45,587 nucleotides of DNA from an uncultured Bacilli bacterium (lineage in GTDB: Bacteria; Bacillota_I; Bacilli_A; RF39; UBA660). Each line of letters begins with the position of its first letter. Position 1 is the first letter of the stretch. The notes beneath the pieces were generated by a model, which ran no database searches, was not told the origin of the DNA, and saw nothing but the letters and a program-made list of their open reading frames with translations. Position numbers and translations under genes: made by a program. The stretch is from positions 1 to 45,587 of the forward strand of contig CAJOJO010000002.1 of the NCBI GenBank assembly GCA_905235045.1, read 5' to 3'. Shown piece by piece: positions 24,665 through 33,451 of this stretch.

Positions 24665-25915
24665 ATGAATTATAAAATAGAACAATTACCAAGTTATAAT
24701 CTACATATAATTAAAACTAATAAATTTAAAAATGTTGAAGTAACTATTTGTTTTCGTAGGCCAATTACTAAAAATGAACGAACAATTCGTTCTGTTTTAG
24801 TAAATACATTATTGGACACTAGCAAAAAATATAAAACTGGTCGAGAAATTGAGATTGAAACCGAAGAATTATATGGCTCATATATAAACATATATAGTAT
24901 GAACTCAGGAAAATGTAGTATTTTAGGAGCAACAACTACATTTTTAAATGAAAAATATACTGAAAGTGGTCAATTTAATCGCGCAATTGATTTACTATAT
25001 GAATTATTATTAAATCCAAATGTTTCTAATAATAAATTTAATGAAAAATCTTTTTTACTTGCGAAAGATATAGTTAAAGATGCAATTAAATCAAGAAAAG
25101 ATAATCCAGTTGAGTATGCTACTAATAGATTATTTGAAGAAATAAATCCAAAAAATCCAATCACTTTTAAAACAAATTTAAAAGACTTAAATAAAATAAA
25201 TGAAGAAAATTTATATAAATATTATTTAGATGTTATCAATAACGATACCATTGACATATTTGTAGTTGGTGATGTAACGGATAAAATGATAAAAGATTTA
25301 AAGAAAAAATTTGTCTTTAAAAAAAGAGCTTATCAAGAATTAGATCATTACACTATTGAACATAATATATGCAAAGAAGTAATTACTAAGGAAAGTTTAC
25401 CCGTTAAACAATCAACTATTTGTTTAGGATATGTATTTGATGAACTAAGCGATTTTGAAAGTAGATATGTTATGAAAATATTAAATTATATTTTAGGTGG
25501 TAGTAGTGATTCTCTATTATTTAAAACCGTTAGAGAAAAAGAATCATTATGCTATGGAATTAGTTCATCATATGGCTTATTAAGTGGTGGATTATTAATA
25601 AGAGCTGGTATTGATAAAAATAATTTTAATAAAACTAAAAAACTAATTTTACAAGAAGTTGAAAATTTAAAAAATGGACAATTTAGCCTAGATGAAATAA
25701 AAAAAGGTCAAACATGTTACGAAAATAGCTGTATTAATATGCAAGACTCAATAGGAGAAATATCTAGTTTATATCGTTCAATCTGTTTTATAAAATCCGA
25801 TACACCGGAAAATAGAATCAAAAACATTAAAAAAGTAAAGAAAGATGATGTTATTAAACTTGCTAATAAAATGCATTTAAGTAAAATATTTTTCTTAGAA
25901 GGGAGTATAAAATGA
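24665..25915 (+). CDS. M16-family protein, YmfF-like, probably non-catalytic
   Basis: This 416-aa M16 (pitrilysin/MPP) homologue lacks the zinc motif HxxEH: the corresponding N-terminal region reads RSVLVNTLLDTSKKYKTG. It keeps the C-terminal signature ILGGSSDSLLFKTVREKESLCYGISSSYG, which has the R/Y pair typical of M16 C-domains. With the next gene it forms the paired YmfF/YmfH arrangement of Firmicutes, in which one partner is catalytic. It overlaps the partner gene by 4 nt. Confidence 0.85.
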   Translation: MNYKIEQLPSYNLHIIKTNKFKNVEVTICFRRPITKNERTIRSVLVNTLLDTSKKYKTGREIEIETEELYGSYINIYSMNSGKCSILGATTTFLNEKYTESGQFNRAIDLLYELLLNPNVSNNKFNEKSFLLAKDIVKDAIKSRKDNPVEYATNRLFEEINPKNPITFKTNLKDLNKINEENLYKYYLDVINNDTIDIFVVGDVTDKMIKDLKKKFVFKKRAYQELDHYTIEHNICKEVITKESLPVKQSTICLGYVFDELSDFESRYVMKILNYILGGSSDSLLFKTVREKESLCYGISSSYGLLSGGLLIRAGIDKNNFNKTKKLILQEVENLKNGQFSLDEIKKGQTCYENSCINMQDSIGEISSLYRSICFIKSDTPENRIKNIKKVKKDDVIKLANKMHLSKIFFLEGSIK

Positions 25916-27180
25916 AAAAAACAAATATTACTCACCTTGACTTAGAATTATATACCGAAAAACTAGCTAATGGATTAGAAATATATATTGTGCCAAACAC
26001 AAAAATAAATGATGTTTATGTGACTTATACAACTAAATATGGTTCTAACATTATTGATTTTAAAAATAATGGTAAAGAATATAACGTACCTTATGGAATT
26101 GCTCACTTTTTGGAGCACAAAATGTTTGAACAAAAAGATGGCTCATCACCATTTGAAGAATTTGATAAATTAGGGGCTTCTGCTAATGCATATACTAATA
26201 ATATTCAAACAACTTATCTTTGGTCTTGCCCTGATAATTTTGAAAAAAACATGAAAATCTTACTTGATTATGTAAATAATCCTTATTTCACCGATAAAAA
26301 CGTTGAAAAAGAAAAAGGGATTATTATTGAAGAATTAAAAATGTATGAAGATTCGCCATTCAGAAATGGAATTCAAAAAATTAAAGAAAATGCATTAGTA
26401 AATCATCCATCAAGAATAGATGTTGGTGGTACAATTAAAAGCGTTAAAAATATTACTAAAGAAAATTTATATGATTGCTATAATGCATTCTATAATCCAG
26501 ATAATATGTTTATTGTTGTAACAGGAAATGTTGAACCAAATAATGTTATAAAAATTATTCAAAAACATTTTCATAAAAAAAATATTAAAAATAAAATTGA
26601 AATTAAAAAATATAATGAACCATTAAGAGTAAATTGTAAAAAACAAACAATTAATATGAATGTAACTATTCCTAAATTTCTAATGGGAATTAAGATTGAT
26701 ATGAATAGTTATCCATTAGGTAAAAAAGAGTGGTATCAATATTTATCTATTTATTTAGATTCTTTAATTGGTCCAACATCTAAATTTAATGATGAACTAA
26801 AAAACAAAAAAATTATTACCGAAAATTTTAGTTTCTATTTAGATGAAGCAGATAATTATATATTAATTACCATTGCTGTTGAAAGTAAATGTCCAACTAA
26901 ATTAGAAAAAATATTAAAAGAAGAATTCAAGAAAAAAATCAACGAGGAAACTTTTAACCGTAAAAAGAAATGTTATCTTAGTTCAACAATTAAATTAACT
27001 GACAATATATATGGTATAAATAGTTTAATAATGGGTGAAATTATTCGTTATAATAAATTTAATAAAGATATGTATAACCAAATTAAAAACCTTAATTATA
27101 ACAATTTTACTAAGCTAATTAAACATATTGATTTTAATAACACAACGATATTATATATAAAACCATTAAAAGAGAAATAA
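25912..27180 (+). CDS. M16-family zinc protease, YmfH-like
   Basis: This 422-aa protease carries the inverted zinc motif HFLEH (in GIAHFLEHKMFE) at about residue 64, with the distal Glu in KGIIIEELKMYEDSP. It is therefore the catalytic partner of the upstream YmfF-like protein. ASANAYTNNIQTTYLW matches the M16 substrate-edge strand. There is no signal peptide, so it acts in the cytosol on peptides that are unknown. GAAGGGAG lies before the start inside the upstream gene. Confidence 0.9.
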   Translation: MKKTNITHLDLELYTEKLANGLEIYIVPNTKINDVYVTYTTKYGSNIIDFKNNGKEYNVPYGIAHFLEHKMFEQKDGSSPFEEFDKLGASANAYTNNIQTTYLWSCPDNFEKNMKILLDYVNNPYFTDKNVEKEKGIIIEELKMYEDSPFRNGIQKIKENALVNHPSRIDVGGTIKSVKNITKENLYDCYNAFYNPDNMFIVVTGNVEPNNVIKIIQKHFHKKNIKNKIEIKKYNEPLRVNCKKQTINMNVTIPKFLMGIKIDMNSYPLGKKEWYQYLSIYLDSLIGPTSKFNDELKNKKIITENFSFYLDEADNYILITIAVESKCPTKLEKILKEEFKKKINEETFNRKKKCYLSSTIKLTDNIYGINSLIMGEIIRYNKFNKDMYNQIKNLNYNNFTKLIKHIDFNNTTILYIKPLKEK

Positions 27181-27196
27181 TTATTCTCTTTTTTTT
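27168..27196 (+). terminator. Terminator after the M16 pair
   Basis: AAAGAGAATAAT-like arms (AAAGAGAAATAATTATTCTCTTT) form a long stem across the stop codon, followed by T residues. Confidence 0.7.
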
Positions 27197-27218
27197 ATAT
27201 ATTTAAATAGGTGATATT

Positions 27219-27434
27219 ATGCATTTATCAGATTTACAAGCAAAAGATATTGTTAGCTTAAATGGAACAAATATTGGGAGAATTATTGATGTAATAATTG
27301 ATGAAAATGGTAATATGAAAACATTAGTTATTCAAAAAAATAAAATAATAAATTTCTTTCATAGTAGTGAAGTAGAAATAAAGTGGGAGCAAATCAAAAA
27401 GATCGGAGATGATGTAATTTTAGTTAATTTATGA
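27219..27434 (+). CDS. ylmC: YlmC/YmxH-family PRC-barrel protein
   Basis: This 71-aa protein is a single PRC-barrel: LSDLQAKDIVSLNGTNIGRIIDVIID, then VEIKWEQIKKIGDDVILVNL. The YlmC/YmxH family is typical of endospore formers, and its biochemical role is unclear. In Bacillus ymxH lies next to an M16-type peptidase gene, and here it follows the M16 pair, which supports the call. GGTGAT precedes the start. Confidence 0.82.
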   Translation: MHLSDLQAKDIVSLNGTNIGRIIDVIIDENGNMKTLVIQKNKIINFFHSSEVEIKWEQIKKIGDDVILVNL

Positions 27435-27456
27435 TATAATTATAGTGGTGATTATA

Positions 27457-28461
27457 ATGAAAGTATTATTATATACAGAAGGATTAAAAAAAATTGGTAA
27501 CTCTGGTTTAGGCAAAGCTGTTAAGCATCAAATGAAAGCAATGGAAGATAATAATGTTGAATACACAACTGATCCTAAATGTAATGATTATGATATTGCG
27601 CATATTAATTTTTATGGTCCAAAATCATATCGTTTAGCAAAAAAAGCTCATAAAATGGGTAAAAAAGTAGTTTATCATGCCCATAGTACAAAAGAAGATT
27701 TTAAAAATTCATTTATTTTTTCAAATCAAATCGCACCTTTATTTAAATGGTGGATTAGTAAATGCTATCGCTTAGGTGATGTAATTATTGCTCCAACGCC
27801 ATATACTAAAAGATTATTAGAAGACTATAAACTAAATCGACCAATATATGCTATATCAAACGGTATTGATTTAAAATTATTTGAAAAAAAAGAAGAATTA
27901 GGTAAAAAATTCCGTGATTATTTTAATTTTAAAGATACCGATAAAGTAGTTATAAGTTGTGGTATCTATATTGAAAGAAAAGGAATTCTTGATTTTGTTG
28001 AATTAGCAAAAAGAATGCCAGAATATAAATTTGTTTGGTTTGGATCAAGTCCATTAAAATATTCTACAAAAGCGATTAAAAAAGCTATTAATACTAAACT
28101 TGATAACTTATATTTTCCTGGATATGTTGAATTAGATATCTTAAAAGGAGGCTATAGTGGAGCAGATTTATTTTTATTCCCAACATATGAAGAAAATGAA
28201 GGTATTCCAGTTATGGAAGCTGCTACTAGTCGAATTAATATCTTAGTCCGTGATATACCAGTATTTGAAGGATGGTTAAAAGATAAAGAAAATGTTTATA
28301 TGGCTTCAGCAATCGATGAATTTGAAGATTTAACTAAGAAAATACTAAATAATGAATTACCTAGTTTATTAGATCAAGCATATGAAATGGCAAAAACTCG
28401 TGAACTAACTCATGTAGGTAAAGAATTAATAAGTGTTTATGAAAATGTATTAAAAGACTAA
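27457..28461 (+). CDS. GT4-family glycosyltransferase, glycolipid-type
   Basis: This 334-aa protein has no signal peptide and shows a GT-B fold. The N-domain contains GNSGLGKAVKHQMKAM, and the C-domain contains SCGIYIERKGILDFVELAKRM and the donor-site motif FPTYEENEGIPVMEA (E..7..E). It resembles Firmicute/Mollicute diacylglycerol glucosyltransferases, so membrane glycolipid synthesis is likely, though the acceptor is inferred. I use the ATG of MKVLLYTEG, with GGTGAT just upstream. Its -10 (TATAAT) overlaps the ylmC stop. Confidence 0.8.
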   Translation: MKVLLYTEGLKKIGNSGLGKAVKHQMKAMEDNNVEYTTDPKCNDYDIAHINFYGPKSYRLAKKAHKMGKKVVYHAHSTKEDFKNSFIFSNQIAPLFKWWISKCYRLGDVIIAPTPYTKRLLEDYKLNRPIYAISNGIDLKLFEKKEELGKKFRDYFNFKDTDKVVISCGIYIERKGILDFVELAKRMPEYKFVWFGSSPLKYSTKAIKKAINTKLDNLYFPGYVELDILKGGYSGADLFLFPTYEENEGIPVMEAATSRINILVRDIPVFEGWLKDKENVYMASAIDEFEDLTKKILNNELPSLLDQAYEMAKTRELTHVGKELISVYENVLKD

Positions 28462-28485
28462 AATAGTCTTTTTTTATGATATAAT
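28454..28485 (+). terminator. Fused terminator / apbE promoter module
   Basis: AAGACTA and TAGTCTT pair and a T run follows. TATAAT at 28480-28485 comes four bases after the T run and is followed by AATAGGTGAT, nearly identical to the holA module. Confidence 0.75.
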
Positions 28486-28501
28486 CTTAATAGGTGATTT
28501 T

Positions 28502-29497
28502 ATGAAAAGAATTTGGATTTTTTTAGTACTAATTATTTTAATCATATTTGGTTTTATAATATATAATAAATATAGTATTAAATGTTATGAAAAAGATTTT
28601 TATTATTTTGATACTTATATAAATATTAAAATATACTCTAATAATAGTAAAAAAGTAGATAAAGCTTTTAATTATATCGATGAATTATTTAAATCTTATC
28701 ATGAACTAACTGATCGATATAATAGTTATAATAATTTAATCAATCTTTATACAATAAATAATAATGTTTTAAAAGATGAATATTTAAAAATAGATAAAAA
28801 ACTAACTAAGTTAATTAAATACGGTATATCTTTATATGATAAATCAAATGGTAAAATTGATATCAGCATGGGTAATATTATTGATATATGGAAAGGGTAT
28901 AGAGAAAGTGGCTATGGTATACCTAGTTTAGAAGAATTAAATTATGTTAATTATAATAAAATAAGTGATATTAAATTAAAAAATAATCAAATAAAAAATA
29001 ATAATTTAAACATTGATTTAGGATGTATTGTTAAAGGATACGTTACTAAAGAAGTAGGTGAGTATTTAGAAAAAAACAATCTAGATAAATTTATTATTAA
29101 TGCAGGTGGTAATGTTTTAACCGGAAAAAAATATAAAAAAGATAAATATAAAATTGGATTAGAAAAACCAACTAATACAGCTGATATATATAAAATAATA
29201 AAAGTAGAAAATAAAGCTGTAGTAACTAGTGGAGGATATTTAAGATATTATGAATATAATGGTAATAAATATCACCATATTATTGATCCAGAAACATTAT
29301 TTCCAACTAATTATATGGAAAGTGTTACGGTAATTACTAGTGATTCAGCTTATGCCGATTTTATGTCAACATACTTATTTTTACTACCAGTAGATGAAGG
29401 CTTAGAAATAGTAAATAATACCGAAGATTTAGAAGCTATATGGTATATAAGTGATGATAAAATAGTTACTTCTGAAGGAATAAATAAATATGAATAA
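28502..29497 (+). CDS. apbE: FAD:protein FMN transferase ApbE
   Basis: ApbE attaches FMN covalently to Thr/Ser in exported flavoproteins. This 331-aa protein has an N-terminal membrane anchor (IWIFLVLIILIIFGFIIY). Family motifs are FDTYINIKIYS, NGKIDISMGNIIDIW, IDLGCIVKGYVT, NAGGNVLTG and KYHHIIDPETLFP. There is no lipobox Cys. Its stop overlaps the next gene by 8 nt. The FMN-acceptor protein is not in the window. The ApbE / NusG-II / Gx-transporter set is often associated with flavin-based extracytosolic redox systems. Confidence 0.92.
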   Translation: MKRIWIFLVLIILIIFGFIIYNKYSIKCYEKDFYYFDTYINIKIYSNNSKKVDKAFNYIDELFKSYHELTDRYNSYNNLINLYTINNNVLKDEYLKIDKKLTKLIKYGISLYDKSNGKIDISMGNIIDIWKGYRESGYGIPSLEELNYVNYNKISDIKLKNNQIKNNNLNIDLGCIVKGYVTKEVGEYLEKNNLDKFIINAGGNVLTGKKYKKDKYKIGLEKPTNTADIYKIIKVENKAVVTSGGYLRYYEYNGNKYHHIIDPETLFPTNYMESVTVITSDSAYADFMSTYLFLLPVDEGLEIVNNTEDLEAIWYISDDKIVTSEGINKYE

Positions 29498-29837
29498 AAA
29501 AGATGTAATTTTAATTATTACACTATTAGTTATAGCTTGCGTATTATTACTATTTATTAATCAAGAAAAAGGAAATACTGCTAATGTATACTATGATAAT
29601 AATTTAGTATTAAAAATTAATTTAAATAAAAATAATGACTATGATGTAAAAGGATATAATGGTAATATTCATATCAATGTAAAAGATAGTTACTTATCAG
29701 TAACTGATGAAATAAGTCCTTATCATATATGTCAAAAGAAAAAAATTCATAATGTTGGTGAAAGTCTTATTTGCTTACCAAATAAAGTAGTTATTAAAAT
29801 AGAAAATAATGAATTGGATGCAATAGTAGGTGATTAA
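29490..29837 (+). CDS. NusG domain II-containing exported protein
   Basis: This 115-aa protein has an N-terminal hydrophobic helix (VILIITLLVIACVLLLF) and an outward-facing NusG domain II-like module containing ISPYHICQKKKIHNVGESLICLPNKVVI. The two Cys in HICQK/LICLP match this family. Overlaps on both sides (apbE before, transporter gene after) indicate one operon. Such proteins are found with ApbE and FMN-binding proteins; the direct function is unknown. Confidence 0.8.
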   Translation: MNKKDVILIITLLVIACVLLLFINQEKGNTANVYYDNNLVLKINLNKNNDYDVKGYNGNIHINVKDSYLSVTDEISPYHICQKKKIHNVGESLICLPNKVVIKIENNELDAIVGD

Positions 29838-29838
29838 A

Positions 29839-30315
29839 ATGCAAAAAATAACTCGTTTATCTAGCTTAATAGCGTTATCTATTGTATTAGGTATTTTAGA
29901 AAGTTTTATTCCTTTATTTAGTATTCCTGGTATTAAATTAGGATTAGCAAATATCGTTATAGTTACTACTTTATACATTTATGGACTAAAAGAAGCAGTA
30001 TTAGTATCAATCCTAAGAATTCTATTTATAAGCGTTTTAAGAACTGGTTTTGGACTTAACCTATATTTTAGTTTAGGTGGATCTATTTTAAGCTTATTTG
30101 GCATGTTTATAGCTAAAAAAATTAATTTTTCAATTATTGGTGTAAGTATAATTGGTTCTACTTGTCATATTTTAGGACAAATTACTATTGCTATTATTCT
30201 ATTAAATACTAATTTAACTTATTATTTACCTTTAATGATTGTTTTAAGCATTATCACTGGAACAATAATCGGTTATATAAGCCAAGAAAATATTAAATTT
30301 TTAAAAAATAAATAA
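29839..30315 (+). CDS. Gx transporter family / heptaprenyl diphosphate synthase component I-like protein
   Basis: This 158-aa protein has about five transmembrane segments. Residues SLIALSIVLGILESFIPLF and GIKLGLANIVIVTTLYIYG are typical of the HepI/Gx family (ECF-S-like), and LRTGFGLNLYFSLGGSILS is the second family block. I use the ATG after AGGTGAT; the ORF-track GTG lies inside that site. With ApbE and the NusG-II protein it forms a three-gene operon probably concerned with a membrane redox system or quinone/isoprenoid supply. Confidence 0.82.
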   Translation: MQKITRLSSLIALSIVLGILESFIPLFSIPGIKLGLANIVIVTTLYIYGLKEAVLVSILRILFISVLRTGFGLNLYFSLGGSILSLFGMFIAKKINFSIIGVSIIGSTCHILGQITIAIILLNTNLTYYLPLMIVLSIITGTIIGYISQENIKFLKNK

Positions 30316-30347
30316 GACTATTAAAATAGTCTTTTTTTTGATATAAT
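30314..30347 (+). terminator. Fused terminator / holA promoter module
   Basis: AAGACTATT and AATAGTCTT pair and eight T follow. TATAAT at 30342-30347 follows within three bases. The hairpin is nearly identical to the queA/miaA one. Confidence 0.78.
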
Positions 30348-30366
30348 CTTAATAGGTGATTTTAGT

Positions 30367-31320
30367 ATGCTATATCTTTTATATGGAAAAGAATTCATCC
30401 TAATGAATGAATTTATTGATAATATTAAGAAAAAAAATAATATTGATAAATATAATACTGAATACTTTGATTTAGAAAACAATAGGGTAAAAGAGATTAT
30501 TGATGCAGCTAATACAATATCATTATTTGATGAAAAAAAACTAATTATTGTTGATAATAGTTATATATTTACAAGTAATAATAAAAAAGTAGATGAAGAA
30601 GATTTAAAATACTTAGATGATTACTTAAAATTACCAAACGAAAAAACAATTATAATATTTAAAACAAATAATGAAGCAATTGATTCTCGTAAAAAAATAG
30701 TTAGTTTATTTAAAAAAATCGGTGAAGTAAAAGAATTTAATAAAGTAGTTAATTTAAATGAAAAAATAATTGAATATTTAAATCCATATAAAATAGATCA
30801 AAAAACAATTTCTTATTTTATTAACCGAGTTGGTGAAAACATAGATACTATTTATCAAGAATGTGAAAAAATAAAATTATATAAAGATAAAGATACTAAC
30901 ATTACAATCGAGGATATTGAAAGTTTGACAACTAAAAGTATAAATACCGATATATTTTATCTAATAGATAATATTTTAAGTAATAATAAAGAAATAGCTT
31001 TAGAATGTTACTATGAAATGATTAAAAAAGGTGAAGAACCTATTAAAATTATTATAATGATAGCTAATCAATACCGCTTAATTTTACAAGTAAAAGAATT
31101 AGTAAAAAAAGGATATCGTGAACACGATATTGTTGATATTCTAGAACAAAAACCTTATTCAATTAGAAAAGCTATGGAAAGAATGAATAAATATACTAAA
31201 GATGAATTATACTTATACTTAAATAATTTAGCCGAATTAGATATAAATATTAAAAGTGGATTAGTAGATAAAAATATTGGTTTTGAAATGTTTTTATTAA
31301 ATATAAAAAAGGAACAGTAA
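30367..31320 (+). CDS. holA: DNA polymerase III subunit delta
   Basis: HolA is the clamp-loader delta subunit. At 317 aa it fits the YqeN/HolA family. The N-terminal P-loop-less AAA+ domain begins MLYLLYGKEFILMNEFID, then come ANTISLFDEKKLIIVDN, a central region (YFINRVGENIDTIYQECEKI) and the C-terminal NIKSGLVDKNIGFEMFLL. In Bacillus it lies next to rpsT and gpr. Here those two are about 6 kb downstream, with the pilus and ylb-type genes between. Confidence 0.93.
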   Translation: MLYLLYGKEFILMNEFIDNIKKKNNIDKYNTEYFDLENNRVKEIIDAANTISLFDEKKLIIVDNSYIFTSNNKKVDEEDLKYLDDYLKLPNEKTIIIFKTNNEAIDSRKKIVSLFKKIGEVKEFNKVVNLNEKIIEYLNPYKIDQKTISYFINRVGENIDTIYQECEKIKLYKDKDTNITIEDIESLTTKSINTDIFYLIDNILSNNKEIALECYYEMIKKGEEPIKIIIMIANQYRLILQVKELVKKGYREHDIVDILEQKPYSIRKAMERMNKYTKDELYLYLNNLAELDINIKSGLVDKNIGFEMFLLNIKKEQ

Positions 31321-31330
31321 TGTTCCTTTT
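31307..31330. terminator. Bidirectional terminator between holA and the secretion ATPase
   Basis: AAAAGGAACA and TGTTCCTTTT form a perfect 10-bp stem with a 4-nt loop. The hairpin covers the convergent gene ends, with T runs on both strands. Confidence 0.8.
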
Positions 31331-32804
31331 AAAATTCCATATTCATTAAGTCATCCTCATCTTCTTCAACAGGTTCAGATTTTGGAGTTTCCTTAACTTC
31401 AGGTTCTTCTTTTGGTTCTTCTTTAACTGGTTCAGGTTCTTCTTTTGGTTCTTCTTTCTTAATTTCAGGTTCTACTTTAGGCTCTTCTTTAACTTCAACT
31501 TTTTCTTCAAAAGTAGGCATTTCAAATTGTGGAGCACTTTCAGTTGTACTACTAGCTTCTTGAGAAATCTTAGTAACTTTTAATGCTTCATTTAAATCAT
31601 ATGTACTTTCTTTTGAATCATCATTATCAAGTTCAATAAGTTTTAATACTTCTTCTAGAGTAGTTTCACCTTGAACAACTTTTTCTAAACCATCTTGAAG
31701 TAGGGTAGTAACATCTGAAGAATAAACCAAGTGTCTTAATTTATCTTTTGGCATATTACTACTAATAGCATCTTTTATTTCTTGATTTACTAACAATACT
31801 TCATGTAAGGCAATACGACCAACATATCCATTAGAACATTCATCGCATCCTTCAGTAGTGTATATTTCATCAATATCACGATGAAGAACTTTTTTAAATA
31901 TTTCTTTTTCGTAATCATTAGTTTTCTTTTTCTTTTTACATTTAGGACATAATTTACGAGCTAACTTTTGAGAAACAATTCCTGTTAAAGCAGAAGCAAG
32001 TAAGTATCTTTCAACTTCCATATCTAATAAACGTTCAATTGTATTTAATGAGTTATTAGTGTGGATAGTAGATAATACTATATGACCTGTAATTGATGCT
32101 CTAACAGCTATTTTGGCAGTTTCTGTATCACGAATTTCTCCGACCATAATAACGTTAGGGTCTTGACGTAAAATAGATCTTAAAGCACTAGCAAACGTTA
32201 AACCAATTTCACTATTTGTTTGAACTTGGTTAACACCTTCAATGTTCATTTCTATTGGGTCTTCAACAGTAATAATATTAGTATCTTCTCTGTTTAATTT
32301 TTGTAAAACAGCATAAACTGTGGTTGATTTACCAGTACCAGTAGCACCAGTTACTAGAATAATACCATTTGGTAAACTAATCATTTTCATTATCTTTTCA
32401 AAATTGCTTTCACTAAAGCCTAAGGCTTCAAGACCACTAGTACTCATAGAGTAGTCTAAGATACGAATAACGATTTTTTCACCATTTAGTGTTGGTAAAC
32501 AAGAAACACGCAAATCTAAGTTTAATCCTTGAATAGTAGCTTTAATCGCACCATCTTGTGGTAATCTTGTTTCGGTAATGTTCATTCCAGCCAAGATTTT
32601 AACACGTGTTACTAAATTTTTCTTTATTGAATTTGGAACTTCTGAATAATCACTCAATGATCCATCAACTCTTATACGAATCTTCATAAAATCTTCATGT
32701 GGATCAAAGTGAATATCACTGGCTCCTTTTTTACTAGCATCAACCAATATTTCGTTTACAACCTCAACAACAGGCATTTTTTCAAAATCAAATTTTTTTA
32801 ACAT
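31329..32804 (-). CDS. GspE/PilB-type secretion/pilus assembly ATPase
   Basis: This is a cytosolic hexameric ATPase powering pseudopilus/type IV pilus assembly. Motifs: LVTGATGTGKSTTVYAVL (Walker A), TVEDPIEMNIEGVNQVQTN (Asp box), VIMVGEIRDTETA (Walker B), STIHTNNS (His box), and two CxxC pairs (CPKC, CDEC) for the zinc knuckle. The N1E domain is short. The last ~70 residues are Pro/Glu/Lys repeats (KEEPKEEPEP) ending in acidic LMNMEF, unusual for this family. I choose the ATG of MLKKFDFEK (AAAGGGGA upstream) rather than the track start ten codons earlier. It is divergent from the two prepilin genes; the platform protein and prepilin peptidase are not in the window. Confidence 0.93.
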   Translation of the reverse strand: MLKKFDFEKMPVVEVVNEILVDASKKGASDIHFDPHEDFMKIRIRVDGSLSDYSEVPNSIKKNLVTRVKILAGMNITETRLPQDGAIKATIQGLNLDLRVSCLPTLNGEKIVIRILDYSMSTSGLEALGFSESNFEKIMKMISLPNGIILVTGATGTGKSTTVYAVLQKLNREDTNIITVEDPIEMNIEGVNQVQTNSEIGLTFASALRSILRQDPNVIMVGEIRDTETAKIAVRASITGHIVLSTIHTNNSLNTIERLLDMEVERYLLASALTGIVSQKLARKLCPKCKKKKKTNDYEKEIFKKVLHRDIDEIYTTEGCDECSNGYVGRIALHEVLLVNQEIKDAISSNMPKDKLRHLVYSSDVTTLLQDGLEKVVQGETTLEEVLKLIELDNDDSKESTYDLNEALKVTKISQEASSTTESAPQFEMPTFEEKVEVKEEPKVEPEIKKEEPKEEPEPVKEEPKEEPEVKETPKSEPVEEDEDDLMNMEF

Positions 32805-32908
32805 TTCTTCATCCCCTTTAGTCATAAATTTCAATTTTTGACTAGCTTTTATTCTGAATATATTATATAATAGATTTGAAAGAATTACAATAAAAAGGAG
32901 TAAACTTT

Positions 32909-33451
32909 ATGAAAAAAAATAAAAATGCTTTAAATAATAGCGGATTTATGCTTTTAGAAACGCTAATTGTATCAACTGTTATCCTAGGAACATTAGTTTT
33001 TCTTTACGTTCAATTTGTTAATGTAAAATCAAGTTATGAAGTTAGTTTTACATATAATACTATTCCTGGTATTTTTATGAGTAAAGAACTAAGTCAATTT
33101 ATTGTTACACTAGATAATAATGGATATTCTAATTTACAAAACAAATTAAACAATAGTTCAGATGGATATGTAAGTATTGATCCTGAAATTGATTTTATAA
33201 ACCCAAACGACACTGAATTATATAAGGAAATGATAAGAACTATGAATATTAGTTATGTATTATTTGTTAATGATGATTTAACTAATTTAAAAACATACTT
33301 ATCAAATAACAATAATGTTTCTGAAATCTTTCAGCCACAATTTAAAAAATATATTTTGAATTTAGATACTGATAAAACAAATAAAAATCGTTTAATTGTA
33401 GCATTTGCGGATAAAACATTTGCTTCCGTTTTAATAGGAGGTGAAAACTAA
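32909..33451 (+). CDS. Prepilin-like protein 1 (pseudopilin)
   Basis: This 180-aa protein has a type IV prepilin N-terminus: basic leader, then G|FMLLETLIVSTVILGTLVFLY with Glu at +5 and a long hydrophobic helix. The rest is a soluble, Asn-rich, extracytosolic domain without recognised motifs. AAAAAGGAG precedes the start. Its TAA overlaps the next gene's ATG (TAATG). Together with the divergent ATPase it suggests part of a Gram-positive type IV pilus or Com-like pseudopilus. Confidence 0.82.
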   Translation: MKKNKNALNNSGFMLLETLIVSTVILGTLVFLYVQFVNVKSSYEVSFTYNTIPGIFMSKELSQFIVTLDNNGYSNLQNKLNNSSDGYVSIDPEIDFINPNDTELYKEMIRTMNISYVLFVNDDLTNLKTYLSNNNNVSEIFQPQFKKYILNLDTDKTNKNRLIVAFADKTFASVLIGGEN

